The position numbers and the translations under genes are program-made. From the NCBI RefSeq assembly GCF_017377655.1, contig NZ_JAFREL010000032.1, positions 1-41,828 on the forward strand: a stretch of DNA of 41,828 bases, read 5' to 3'. The DNA is from Candidatus Enterococcus ferrettii. GTDB lineage: Bacteria; Bacillota; Bacilli; Lactobacillales; Enterococcaceae. Position 1 is the first letter of the stretch. Every line of letters starts with the position of its first letter. Positions 30,303-38,157 of this stretch are shown piece by piece. Below the pieces are notes generated by a model. It did not search any database. It worked only from the letters and a program-made list of their open reading frames with translations, and was not told where the DNA came from.

Positions 30303-32599
30303 TGGCAGTCACGACAATTCATCAGATAAAAAGTACGCTGAAAAAAGCGTTAGATTATATACAAAATCCTGAAAAAACTGACGAGGGATTGCTAGTTAGC
30401 AGTTACAATTGTGAAGCTACGCTTGCCGAAGTAGAAATGGAAATCACACGACAATACGCAAGAGAAGTGAAAGGCGATTATCGAAAGACAGGCGGCAGCG
30501 AAGTATTAGCTCACCACCTCATTCAGAGCTTTTCACCGGAGGATGATGTTTCGCCGGAGCTGGCTCATGAGATCGGAAAGCAGCTTGTAGATGAACTGCT
30601 TGGAGGAAAATTCGAATATGTGATTTCGACACACGTTGATAAAGATCACATTCACAATCACATCATTTTTAACAGCGTATCCTTTTACGACTTGAAAAAA
30701 TTTAGAAGTCAGCCTTATAGGACAGCAAATCAAATTTTAGAGATCAGCAATCGCCTATGTGCGGAAAATGATTTGTCTATCGCTCCACGCAAGCAGCAGC
30801 TGCGCAACTCATATAAAAACTATTCAAGATACAAAAAGAATTCAACGTTTAGGGCTGAGATCAGAAAACGATTAAACATGATTCTTGATGAATCTGTTTC
30901 TATTGAAGAATTCAAATCTAAAGCAGCTGAGCTAAAAATAGACGTTGACGATTCCGGCAAACACATTACTTATTTTTTAGCTGGTGAAGGTCAGAAGCGC
31001 AAGACACGAGGAAACAAACTTGATGATTTAGAAACGTACACGGAAAAAGGAATTCAAGAACGGGTTGAAGAAAATAAAATCCTTGTCACGCAACTTGAAA
31101 AAGCAATAGAGGAATCTTTTTCCACTAGCGATAATTTGGAAGATTTTCAGTTTAATTTGCAACAAGATCACGGGATAACTTTTAAAGAGCATAAAAAATT
31201 TGGAGTAGTGTTTCAGTTTGATGATGTGAATCGTTCGAGTTTAAAAGAGCGAATACTCCCCGATAGTTATCATATTGAAAATCTGAACGGCAACTTTAGA
31301 ACTGATTACGATTTTTCACAAGAGAACAGCCTAGAGCCGATTAGCGAACGTTACCGACAACAAGAAAAAAGTAAGATTGAGAATCAAGAAACCCCTATCG
31401 TTTTACTTGATGAACAAATCGAGAAAGTAACCAAAGAAGGTCTACTAATTAATTTAGAATCGTCCGATGCGAATGGTTATATCTTTATCAATAGTAACTT
31501 TGTTGATGTAGACAAAACCACCGGAGACTATACTATTTGGATCGGTGACAAATTTGATTACACGGTTAGGGATCAAAGCGGCGAGGTTTCGGAAAACTAC
31601 ACCTTAAAAGGTGAGGGACTTATTCGAGGGCTAGAGTTGGCAAAAGGGATAGAACCGCTGCCGATTTACGTGCATAGCAAGTATATAAAAAGCATTAGTG
31701 AACGTGGGCTTTCGCTATCAATGCCGGACAAAGGGATCGAACGGCTTTTCATTCCTAAAGAGTATGTGGAATATGATCAGATTAGCAAGAATTGCACAGT
31801 GAGGATCGGTGAAAATTGGAATTACTATGGCAAGCCGACTTTAAAAGAGAATGCGACACAAGAGCAAATAAGGAACAATGCAGCGGTACGTTTTAAAGGT
31901 CAAGACGTGATCAGCGAGCTTCAAAAAGAAAGTAAATATTTGGACGTTCTTATTCAACCAAAAATGAATATGCTACGACATAGAATGCAAAAAATGCACA
32001 CGTCGGCTTTAGTAGAGACACTAAATACTTTCAGAGAAGAAAAGATCGAGAAGCCGTCTGATTTAGCTCAAAAGCTTGCAGCGGTTCATAGAGAAAAGGC
32101 AGCTGCACAAACGAAGATCGATGAGATAGAAAAGAAGATCACCAATTATAACAACGTCGCCAAGCTGCTGGTAACTTACGAAAAGTACTTACCAATCGTT
32201 AAAGAGATCGACGGTGCCGGATTTTTGCAAAAAACAAAGTTAGAAAAGCAATATGAGTCGGAGCTGCGGCAATTTAATTTAGCAGAAAAAAAACTCACTG
32301 CTACAAATAATTTGAGAACGGATATGCCGAAAGAAAAGATTATTGCGCTTGCTAAAAATCAAGAGCAGCAAAAAAAGCGTCTGATCGACAGCTTTAAATA
32401 CTATGAGCAGCAGCTTGAAAAACTAGAAGATGCGAGATTAGTTCTTGAAGAAGTAACTGGAGATCAGTTAGAAGCAGCAGCTTATGAATACTCAGAGATT
32501 GAATCGCTAAGTGATCGCTTAGATACATTAGAAAACGAAGCAAAGCAGGAAAATGACGAAAGAGAAGTACAAGAAAAAAGGAATGATCGAGAGAGATAA
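30302..32599 (+). CDS. MOBP-type relaxase
   Basis: A 765-aa nicking enzyme starting at GTG 30302. The catalytic domain is at the N-terminus: HxDxxHxHNH motif HVDKDHIHNH at residues 111-120 (His116, His118 and His120 among probable metal ligands) and an early tyrosine candidate in the LDYIQNPEKT segment, as in VirD2/PcfG-like MOBP relaxases. The remaining 550 residues are alpha-rich with a middle beta region and long coiled coils (about 560-765), longer than the minimal family. It cuts oriT and pilots the strand through the coupling protein. It lies in an oriT-mobC-relaxase order. Confidence 0.9.
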   Translation: MAVTTIHQIKSTLKKALDYIQNPEKTDEGLLVSSYNCEATLAEVEMEITRQYAREVKGDYRKTGGSEVLAHHLIQSFSPEDDVSPELAHEIGKQLVDELLGGKFEYVISTHVDKDHIHNHIIFNSVSFYDLKKFRSQPYRTANQILEISNRLCAENDLSIAPRKQQLRNSYKNYSRYKKNSTFRAEIRKRLNMILDESVSIEEFKSKAAELKIDVDDSGKHITYFLAGEGQKRKTRGNKLDDLETYTEKGIQERVEENKILVTQLEKAIEESFSTSDNLEDFQFNLQQDHGITFKEHKKFGVVFQFDDVNRSSLKERILPDSYHIENLNGNFRTDYDFSQENSLEPISERYRQQEKSKIENQETPIVLLDEQIEKVTKEGLLINLESSDANGYIFINSNFVDVDKTTGDYTIWIGDKFDYTVRDQSGEVSENYTLKGEGLIRGLELAKGIEPLPIYVHSKYIKSISERGLSLSMPDKGIERLFIPKEYVEYDQISKNCTVRIGENWNYYGKPTLKENATQEQIRNNAAVRFKGQDVISELQKESKYLDVLIQPKMNMLRHRMQKMHTSALVETLNTFREEKIEKPSDLAQKLAAVHREKAAAQTKIDEIEKKITNYNNVAKLLVTYEKYLPIVKEIDGAGFLQKTKLEKQYESELRQFNLAEKKLTATNNLRTDMPKEKIIALAKNQEQQKKRLIDSFKYYEQQLEKLEDARLVLEEVTGDQLEAAAYEYSEIESLSDRLDTLENEAKQENDEREVQEKRNDRER

Positions 32600-32709
32600 T
32601 AGATACGCCTTAGCGTGTGAGTATGCTGCGTTGACACCAGGGGCTGTGATCTTTTTATCACGACCATTGAAATTAAAAGATTACTGTTTTATCTAGTTAG
32701 GAGGAAATC

Positions 32710-33021
32710 ATGATTAATAATGTTGTTCTTGTCGGTAGGCTAACCAAAGAGCCGGATATGAAATATTTACCTAACGGTGATCCTGTAACCACGTTTATAA
32801 TTGCTGTAAACCGTAACTTTAAAAATCAAAGCGGAGACCGTGACGCCGATTTTATTAACTGTGTTATTTGGCGTAATAAGGCAGTAAACTTTGCTGATTT
32901 ATGCAAGAAAGGAACGTTGATCGGGATCACTGGGAGGATTCAAACACGAAACTATGAGAACAAAGAAAAACAAAGAGTCTATGTAACCGAGGTTGTTGCT
33001 GATGGGTTTCAGCTTCTTTAG
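32710..33021 (+). CDS. ssb: Single-stranded DNA-binding protein, tail-less
   Basis: A 103-aa SSB with AGGAGGAAATC before the ATG. The OB fold is complete ([59 protein letters not shown]), but the protein stops right after it. Chromosomal SSBs carry a Gly/Pro-rich linker and an acidic DDDIPF tip of 50-70 residues that recruits partner proteins; that is absent here and not encoded after the stop. It probably coats incoming or outgoing single-stranded plasmid DNA. Confidence 0.88.
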   Translation: MINNVVLVGRLTKEPDMKYLPNGDPVTTFIIAVNRNFKNQSGDRDADFINCVIWRNKAVNFADLCKKGTLIGITGRIQTRNYENKEKQRVYVTEVVADGFQLL

Positions 33022-33211
33022 CAATAAACACGAACGAAATAGCGACCTGGCACAAGCCGGCAGGAAGTAAATCACGAACAAACGTCTGACTAGGATAATC
33101 GGATCTTGCAGTAAAAACCGAACGGGGCTTAAAGACACTTATTAGATATAAAAATCGCAAATGAAATAAGTGGAAAACCAGCAGCTATAAACTAGACCCA
33201 ATAAACAAAAA

Positions 33212-33243
33212 TGCTCCCCAGCGGTATCGGATGCTGGGGAGCT
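33212..33243 (-). terminator. Hairpin between ssb and the toxin-antitoxin operon
   Basis: GCTCCCCAGC and GCTGGGGAGC form a 10-bp perfect stem just beyond the antitoxin stop. The flanking A- and T-rich bases are modest, so it may end transcripts from either side. Confidence 0.6.
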
Positions 33244-33248
33244 GCTGC

Positions 33249-33527
33249 TTATTTAAATCCGATTGTTACTTCCTTGCCGACACTTGTTGCAATCTCGTAG
33301 AGTACGTTAAAGCTGACGTTCATTGATCCATTCTCGATTCGTGCTATCGTACTTTGCGGCTTTCCTACCTTTTCAGCTAGTTCACGTTGTGTCATGCCTA
33401 ATTCGTCTCTTAATTGAGCGACAGCAACAGCGACATTAAGTCTTTGTTTTTCTTTTTCAAACTCTGCCGCAAACTGAGGGCTGCTTGCCTTTTTCCGTGC
33501 AATTAAATCATTGATGCTGCTTGTCAT
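33249..33527 (-). CDS. higA: HigA-like antitoxin (XRE helix-turn-helix)
   Basis: A 92-aa antitoxin. The helix-turn-helix is clear: LRDELGMTQRELAEKVGKPQ, then STIARIENGSMNVSFNVLYE (about 39-78). The N-terminal 35 residues are basic and probably bind the toxin. The start overlaps the toxin stop by 4 bp (ATGA), so it is coupled. The order toxin first, antitoxin second is the HigBA order. It should repress the operon through the palindrome at 33891. Confidence 0.88.
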   Translation of the reverse strand: MTSSINDLIARKKASSPQFAAEFEKEKQRLNVAVAVAQLRDELGMTQRELAEKVGKPQSTIARIENGSMNVSFNVLYEIATSVGKEVTIGFK

Positions 33528-33883
33528 TTTAATTCCCCTTTCGCATATTGCTCTCTGATCCGTTTAGCGTGTTCAATCTCTTTTCTAGGTGTCTTCTGCG
33601 TCTTCTTAGTAAATCCGTGAGTGATCAGGTACTTATTTCCTACTTTTTGGAAATAAATAGCTCGTTGAATGTTATTTCCAACCTTAGAACGCAACTCGTA
33701 AAGGTTGGTATCTAATTTTTTAACCCACTCCATTCGTTGTGCAACAAGCAATCCAAGCTCTTGTGTTGATTCAATTGTCGCCAGCAGCTTACTAGAATCT
33801 TTGCTTGGTAGCGATTCAAGAAATTCAACGAATTCACTAGTACCGTCCGGTCTTTCTATAAAACGAAACTCTGGTTTTTCCAT
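33524..33883 (-). CDS. higB: HigB/RelE-like toxin (Gp49 family)
   Basis: A 119-aa toxin of the phage-derived Gp49-like/HigB family (RelE superfamily mRNA interferase). The features LYELRSKVGNNIQRAIYFQ, YLITHGFTKKTQKTPRKEIEHAKRI (residues about 70-110) are diagnostic. It has no ribosome site before the ATG at 33883, and the promoter places the transcript start at that base (see findings). It keeps plasmid-carrying cells in the population. Confidence 0.9.
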   Translation of the reverse strand: MEKPEFRFIERPDGTSEFVEFLESLPSKDSSKLLATIESTQELGLLVAQRMEWVKKLDTNLYELRSKVGNNIQRAIYFQKVGNKYLITHGFTKKTQKTPRKEIEHAKRIREQYAKGELK

Positions 33884-33889
33884 ACACTT

Positions 33890-33918
33890 ATGATAGCATA
33901 CGCGCTATCAAAAATCAA
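33890..33918 (-). promoter_or_regulatory. higBA promoter and operator
   Basis: On the minus strand TTGATT (33918-33913) and TATCAT (33895-33890) lie 17 bp apart. The palindrome TGATAGC-N6-GCTATCA (33891-33910) covers the spacer and -10, as expected for an antitoxin operator. Transcription would start at about 33883, the first base of the toxin ATG. Confidence 0.65.
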
Positions 33919-34033
33919 ACTAACCTATTCTTTTTTTTTATTATCAATACGATTAATAAGAAGTTTTAGCTATCCTCCACATTTGACGGCTCTCTTAAAA
34001 AAACGTAAATCAAATATCCATATCACATGTATG

Positions 34034-34120
34034 ATTAGACGTAATTATACGTATATTTTAGTCTAATTTAACAGTTATTTACGTAAATTACTGTCTAATA
34101 ATACATACTTATGGTATAAT
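34034..34120 (+). promoter_or_regulatory. Promoter and palindromic operators of the KfrA-like gene
   Basis: ATTAGAC (34034) and GTCTAAT (34061) form one long dyad, GTCTAAT recurs at 34093, and 34071-34094 is a near-perfect 24-bp palindrome centred on TACGTA. An extended -10 (TGGTATAAT, 34112-34120) follows with the palindrome over the -35 position, so the encoded DNA-binding protein probably represses itself. Confidence 0.6.
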
Positions 34121-34153
34121 GATTTTACACAATGTTATAGGAGGGCTAAAATA

Positions 34154-34717
34154 ATGGATGGAACTATTACTTACCAATCTTTAGCTGAATTAGCACGAGA
34201 ATTAGGTATTACACGCCAAACGCTTTATAACCGCTTAAATGAGCATGAAATTGATCACAGGACGCTAACCTTTACACAAGATCAATTGCGCTTACTGCAA
34301 CAAAGAAAGGCACCTATTAACCGTACTTCTCTCACGCCTAAACAAAAGCATCAAGCTGAATTAGCCGCACAAAAGGAAACATACGAAAAAATGCTTGCAA
34401 CACTTAAAGAGCAACACGAAAAAAGTTTATTAGCTGCTCAAAATACGTACGAAAAAAGCCTGGAAAAGCAGCAAAAGCATTTAGAGTTTCTTAGTAGATT
34501 TGAGAAAAGATTATATGACGACAAACTAAATGCAGCTGAAAAAGAGTTCAAAGAAAACACTGTTAAACTTGAAGGCGAGAGCGATAAACTGAGAGATCAA
34601 CTTAAGGAGATGGAAAGTGAACGTAACCAGCTCTTACAGAATTTAAATCAATTAACTTCCGCTTTACAACAAATTCAGAGTAAACCGAAACGTTATCCAA
34701 GGAATTCGAGATACTAG
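34154..34717 (+). CDS. KfrA/DUF536-like coiled-coil DNA-binding protein
   Basis: A 187-aa protein with ATAGGAGGG upstream. Residues 5-40 are a helix-turn-helix (SLAELARELGITRQTLYNRL), and residues 50-170 form a long coiled coil rich in Gln/Lys/Glu (SLLAAQNTYEKSLEKQQKHL). This matches the DUF536 small replication-associated proteins of Gram-positive theta plasmids and KfrA-like nucleoid-type plasmid proteins. It likely binds the palindromes before it and assists plasmid maintenance. It is the last gene before the small-gene array. Confidence 0.75.
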   Translation: MDGTITYQSLAELARELGITRQTLYNRLNEHEIDHRTLTFTQDQLRLLQQRKAPINRTSLTPKQKHQAELAAQKETYEKMLATLKEQHEKSLLAAQNTYEKSLEKQQKHLEFLSRFEKRLYDDKLNAAEKEFKENTVKLEGESDKLRDQLKEMESERNQLLQNLNQLTSALQQIQSKPKRYPRNSRY

Positions 34718-34759
34718 AATGCAGAGAAAAATATTATAGAATGGATGTTTGAATTAAAC

Positions 34760-35059
34760 ATGATCACAAATATAAATAGCAGATTACCCAAAGACTCCAC
34801 TGTAGCTATATTCAAACGTGATACGGAAAAACTATTAGGTTTTCTAAGTACTGAATCGTATGAAGATCATTACTCGTTTGATAATGACAAATTGAAACTC
34901 AAACTAATTACCTGGAATGAAGCTAATGAAATTGTAAAAAAAATCGCAAGTGATCCTGATTTTACACACATACCAACTTTTGAGAAGGATAAAAGAGAAA
35001 ATTCCCTAACACCGATTGAGAAAGTAAAATTTGAGCCTTGTAAGGTAGAATTTGAATAA
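34760..35059 (+). CDS. Hypothetical protein, paralogue A
   Basis: A 99-aa protein nearly identical to the one at 37210 (shared opening MITNINSRLPKDSTVAI, and DHYSFDN, LITWNEANEI, DPDFTHIPTFEKDKREN). I start at ATG 34760 to match that copy; ATG 34745 in frame would add five residues. Neither copy has a good ribosome site, yet 25 bp upstream are conserved between them, so an upstream start or coupling is possible. It is acidic and soluble with no recognised domain. Differences are spread over the length, indicating an old duplication under selection. Confidence 0.6.
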   Translation: MITNINSRLPKDSTVAIFKRDTEKLLGFLSTESYEDHYSFDNDKLKLKLITWNEANEIVKKIASDPDFTHIPTFEKDKRENSLTPIEKVKFEPCKVEFE

Positions 35060-35121
35060 TTTTTTTAATCTAAGTAGGTTCTTACAGGAAGATTTAATGG
35101 ACTAAGAGGAGGTTCAAGAAA

Positions 35122-35583
35122 ATGGAGCAAGTTATAGAAGGCTGGGTTACTATAAACCAGGAATATTGGGTGGATGAGGATGAAATATATTTACTAAAAA
35201 AGGATCAAGGCGATATAGATGGCAGTGATGAAGGAAGGCAATTGCGTGTTTTGATGGGACAAGCACTAAATAAATTAGGCCTTAAGGATGCTAAGAATAG
35301 CTACGAGAAAGAGCAAGGAATATCTGGGAAATATGTTGCCGATAATGTTATGATGCAGCTTTTCGCTTCATCAAAACGCGTTAAATTGGATGAAATAAAA
35401 GAAAAAATAGTCCTTAATTCGATGGGTTTGCTTAACTTTCGAGAAACGGAATATGTCCATTCGACTTGGACAATCGGGGGGTATATTAGCGAAACATTCA
35501 CATTGGGCGGACATAACATTCTAGAAATATTGAAGCAGCATGAAGGACAGTTCATATACTTAGTAATTGATGCAGTCCACTAA
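35122..35583 (+). CDS. Hypothetical protein of the small-gene array
   Basis: A 153-aa soluble acidic protein with AAGAGGAGG before ATG. It begins with EGWVTINQEYWVDEDEIYLL and has a central helical part (SGKYVADNVMMQLFASSKRV) and a beta-rich end (WTIGGYISETFTLGG). No domain is recognised. Upstream is the GATTTAATGGA block (35091) shared with two other genes of the array. It could be an immunity-, stress- or defence-type cargo gene; no evidence fixes which. Confidence 0.6.
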   Translation: MEQVIEGWVTINQEYWVDEDEIYLLKKDQGDIDGSDEGRQLRVLMGQALNKLGLKDAKNSYEKEQGISGKYVADNVMMQLFASSKRVKLDEIKEKIVLNSMGLLNFRETEYVHSTWTIGGYISETFTLGGHNILEILKQHEGQFIYLVIDAVH

Positions 35584-35642
35584 AATAGCAAGCAGCTAAA
35601 TTAGTCTATTAAAGACCGATTTAATGGAAAGGGGAGCTAACT

Positions 35643-35915
35643 TTGAAAAGAATGCCTAAAACTTTCGAGAATAAGCTAAGAAAATACAACGAACTAATGA
35701 ATCAAACCAGCAAAATTCATAATGAAATAAGCAATGAACTTGATAAAGCAGGAGTACCATATGAGAACTTAACCGCTACAGCTGGTATATATCCAAATGA
35801 CCCTGTTACAGAATCACTTGCTTACATTAACAATGGGGAGTGTAAAACAGAAGAAAGCCTTAATGTGGAAATCGAAAGCATTAGAAAAGTATATGAATAC
35901 TTTGTAAATAAATAG
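35643..35915 (+). CDS. Hypothetical small helical protein
   Basis: A 90-aa protein starting at TTG 35643 after AAAGGGGAG. Residues 5-35 form a helix (KTFENKLRKYNELMNQTSKI) and the end is acidic (ECKTEESLNVEIESIRKVYEYF). The middle holds GVPYENLTATAGIYPNDP. No family is recognised. Its leader contains the GATTTAATGGA block (35618). Confidence 0.55.
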   Translation: MKRMPKTFENKLRKYNELMNQTSKIHNEISNELDKAGVPYENLTATAGIYPNDPVTESLAYINNGECKTEESLNVEIESIRKVYEYFVNK

Positions 35916-35991
35916 TCTGCTAATCACCAGTAGTACGGAAATAAAACCATGGATGATTTTACTTCCCATACTCACATATATCTATATTGAA

Positions 35992-36768
35992 CTAAATTAG
36001 AAAGTATTGTAGTGCATATAATACGATAAGATGTAGGGGATAAAAATAGTAAAAAAGCTTCTTCTCCCACTTTTTGCCAGAGCCGCCTCGTTGACCATTA
36101 TATAAGTAAATAAAAGGAAGTACAGTAAAGATCATAAATTCATTGTCAAATGTCACTAAGCTATAAAAGGTACCAGGGTAACCTTGGAGATAATAAAGAA
36201 ACATTTTTGCAAAGAGTAAGCCACTAAACACAAGAATAGAAATAGATATTTTTTTAAAGTTGCCATGAAATTTAAAAAATACAATAGCTAATAAAAGTTC
36301 ATAAGGTCCGCCTTCACTTATTAGTATCGGCAAAATCAAAGCTACAAGAATAGCAACGTTTACAACCTTTGAGCCTTCGGATTTTTTTAATCTATCTAGT
36401 AACCAGATAAATGCAAAAACTAAGGCAAGAGTCATGAATATATTTTGTCCCTGCAAAATCCTAAAAAATTCAAAGTTACCAGTAAATGGATTGTACAAGG
36501 ATGTGTGAATCAAAATATTTCTCATTATATTGATTATATGCATGAGAATTCCGGCAGTAAAAAGTCTAAGAAAATATTTTTTCCTACTACGAGTATGAAA
36601 GTATGACTCAATCATTAAAAAGACAAATAATGGAGCAACAAATCTCCCTAGTAAAGAAACCCAGTTGGGAATATGAAGTGCTGGCCCTAAGTAAGAAGAA
36701 ATATGGTCAACCAACATAAAAATAAGCGCAATAAGTTTTAGAGTAAATCCAGAAAAAATTTTTTTCAC
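35992..36768 (-). CDS. TraX-like membrane protein
   Basis: About 258 aa. GTG 36768 is preferred over TTG 36786: it has AAAGTAGG at good spacing and gives the family-like opening KKIFSGFTLKLIALIFMLVDHI. About eight to nine membrane helices cover the length, with conserved FTLKLIA, MLVDHISSY and GRFVAPLFVFL near the start and YYFYPLHLIVLY at the end, all typical of TraX. TraX of F plasmid acetylates pilin; in Gram-positives homologues are common but substrates are unknown. It faces left, opposite to the neighbouring small genes. Confidence 0.82.
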   Translation of the reverse strand: MKKIFSGFTLKLIALIFMLVDHISSYLGPALHIPNWVSLLGRFVAPLFVFLMIESYFHTRSRKKYFLRLFTAGILMHIINIMRNILIHTSLYNPFTGNFEFFRILQGQNIFMTLALVFAFIWLLDRLKKSEGSKVVNVAILVALILPILISEGGPYELLLAIVFFKFHGNFKKISISILVFSGLLFAKMFLYYLQGYPGTFYSLVTFDNEFMIFTVLPFIYLYNGQRGGSGKKWEKKLFYYFYPLHLIVLYALQYFLI

Positions 36769-36939
36769 ATGTAAACCTACTTTCAAAATTTTGTTGAATG
36801 CTCAACTATAACAAGGTAACACACACAAACGATTAAAGATGAGGGTTCCTTATGAAAATAGGCTAACAATTTTGTAAGGCTAAAATTCTAATCCACTAAC
36901 TCAGCAAATGGAAGATTTAACGGAATAAGGAGGACAGAA

Positions 36940-37140
36940 ATGGTCACAATAAATTTAACTGAAGAAGAAGCTAATTATTTATCAGCCTTATTAAGAAATG
37001 ATACTGCTCAAAGCCAAGCAATCATGAGAAAAAGTCCTGCAATGAAGGGTTTCTTTTCTGAAAGAAATTCGACTAATGGGACTATATGTCGAAAAATTAC
37101 TAACAGTAAAAAAAAATCTAATGAAGAGACTGAGGATTAA
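36940..37140 (+). CDS. Hypothetical small protein
   Basis: A 66-aa protein with AAGGAGGACAG before the ATG. The N-terminal 30 residues look like one helix (TINLTEEEANYLSALLRNDT) and the C-terminus is basic with KKKSNEETED. No known family. Its leader has the GATTTAACGGA block at 36914 that is shared with the 35122 and 35643 genes. Confidence 0.5.
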   Translation: MVTINLTEEEANYLSALLRNDTAQSQAIMRKSPAMKGFFSERNSTNGTICRKITNSKKKSNEETED

Positions 37141-37209
37141 CCTTTAAGCAACTAACGACCAATTGTATCGAATCAGAATAATTCTATAGAATGGACGTTT
37201 GAAATAGAC

Positions 37210-37509
37210 ATGATAACAAACATCAACAGCAGATTGCCAAAAGACTCCACTGTAGCTATACTTAACCGTGACACTGAAAAACTATTAGGTTTTCTAAGTA
37301 CTGAATCCTATGAAGATCATTACTCGTTTGATAATGATAGATTAAAACTCAAATTAATTACTTGGAATGAAGCTAATGAAATAGCAAAAAGTATCGTAAA
37401 TGATCCTGATTTTACACACATACCAACATTTGAAAAAGATAAAAGAGAAAATTTTCTAATACCAATTGAAGAAATTAAAATTGAAGCTTGTAAGGTAGAA
37501 TATGAGTAA
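37210..37509 (+). CDS. Hypothetical protein, paralogue B
   Basis: A 99-aa duplicate of the 34760 protein, differing at roughly one residue in eight. The upstream 25 bases (TATAGAATGGAYGTTTGAA) are conserved in both copies while no Shine-Dalgarno is visible, so start choice is uncertain. A hairpin and T-run follow. Duplicated small proteins between unrelated genes suggest a family with variable specificity or a repeat-mediated duplication of the array. Confidence 0.6.
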   Translation: MITNINSRLPKDSTVAILNRDTEKLLGFLSTESYEDHYSFDNDRLKLKLITWNEANEIAKSIVNDPDFTHIPTFEKDKRENFLIPIEEIKIEACKVEYE

Positions 37510-37571
37510 ATTGTTTCGAATCAAATTAGGTTATTGATGACCGATACAAAAGATATAAAAGTTTACTGAAG

Positions 37572-37604
37572 GATGCTGTTCTGGCAAAGGAATCAGCATT
37601 CTTT
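37572..37604 (+). terminator. Terminator after paralogue B
   Basis: GGATGCTG and CAGCATTC pair around a 15-base loop and are followed by five T. Confidence 0.6.
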
Positions 37605-37640
37605 TTGCATTCAGATTTTTAGGTAGAGATAAGAAACTTT

Positions 37641-37898
37641 CTAAAAAATGTATATTTTTCGGAAAGATGAGAAGAGTAAGTTTATTTCGATCGTCAGCAT
37701 ACATTTAGGATACATGTTAATAGCAAAAAATTTTTCAAAACTTTTTTGTTTGGTAATACCTGATTCTCTAAGGTGGTAGAACAATTTCAACTCAGAAAAA
37801 ACGGCAAAAATTTCATTTGGTAATTGCTTTTTAATTGATGTTTGATTGAACATGAGTGAGGAGTCTCCTTGATTAATGTGGTTTTTTGCCGAACTCAT
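37641..37898 (-). pseudogene. Possible transposase N-terminal remnant
   Basis: An 85-aa frame (MSSAKNHINQGDSSLMFNQT, LPNEIFAVFSELKLFYHLRE, SGITKQKSFEKFFAINMYPK). The order of a short polar head, a FSELKLFYHLRESGI-like helix and a KSFEKFF segment recalls the start of IS4/IS1380-type transposases, which would continue for hundreds of residues. The frame ends early, with no downstream continuation or clear inverted repeats. I treat it as a decayed fragment. The rest of 37510-38156 shows no gene. Confidence 0.35.
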
Positions 37899-38000
37899 TA
37901 TAAAGCAAAAGGGACTCTTTTTGCGTGTTTCTAGAGAGAAATGTTGTAAAAGTCAAGACATCTATTCAATTTTCAAAGAAGTACTGTGTGTGAGGGTTTG

Positions 38001-38030
38001 TCTAAGTTTTGCATATACGAAACTTGAGTC
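38001..38030. repeat. Palindromic repeat, left copy
   Basis: Bases 38001-38030 read TCTAAGTTTTGCATATACGA then AACTTGAGTC, an imperfect palindrome. Its reverse complement matches the first 26 bases of the copy at 40457 at 24 positions. The two copies face each other and flank the kinase and the small secreted protein. Confidence 0.6.
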
Positions 38031-38109
38031 ATTTACATGAACAAGTAATGTCTAATGAGGACTTCGAAGATTATTTTGACTTACCTAGATCCTAGTATTT
38101 CTAAAAAAT

Positions 38110-38157
38110 AGCTAGCAAAATGGCCGAATTGATTCCCGGCCGTTTTACTAGCTTTTC
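38110..38157 (-). terminator. Terminator of the sensor kinase gene
   Basis: AGCTAGCAAAATGGCCG (38110-38126) pairs with CGGCCGTTTTACTAGCT (38137-38153) at 15 of 17 positions; on the minus strand it is followed by six T. Confidence 0.8.
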
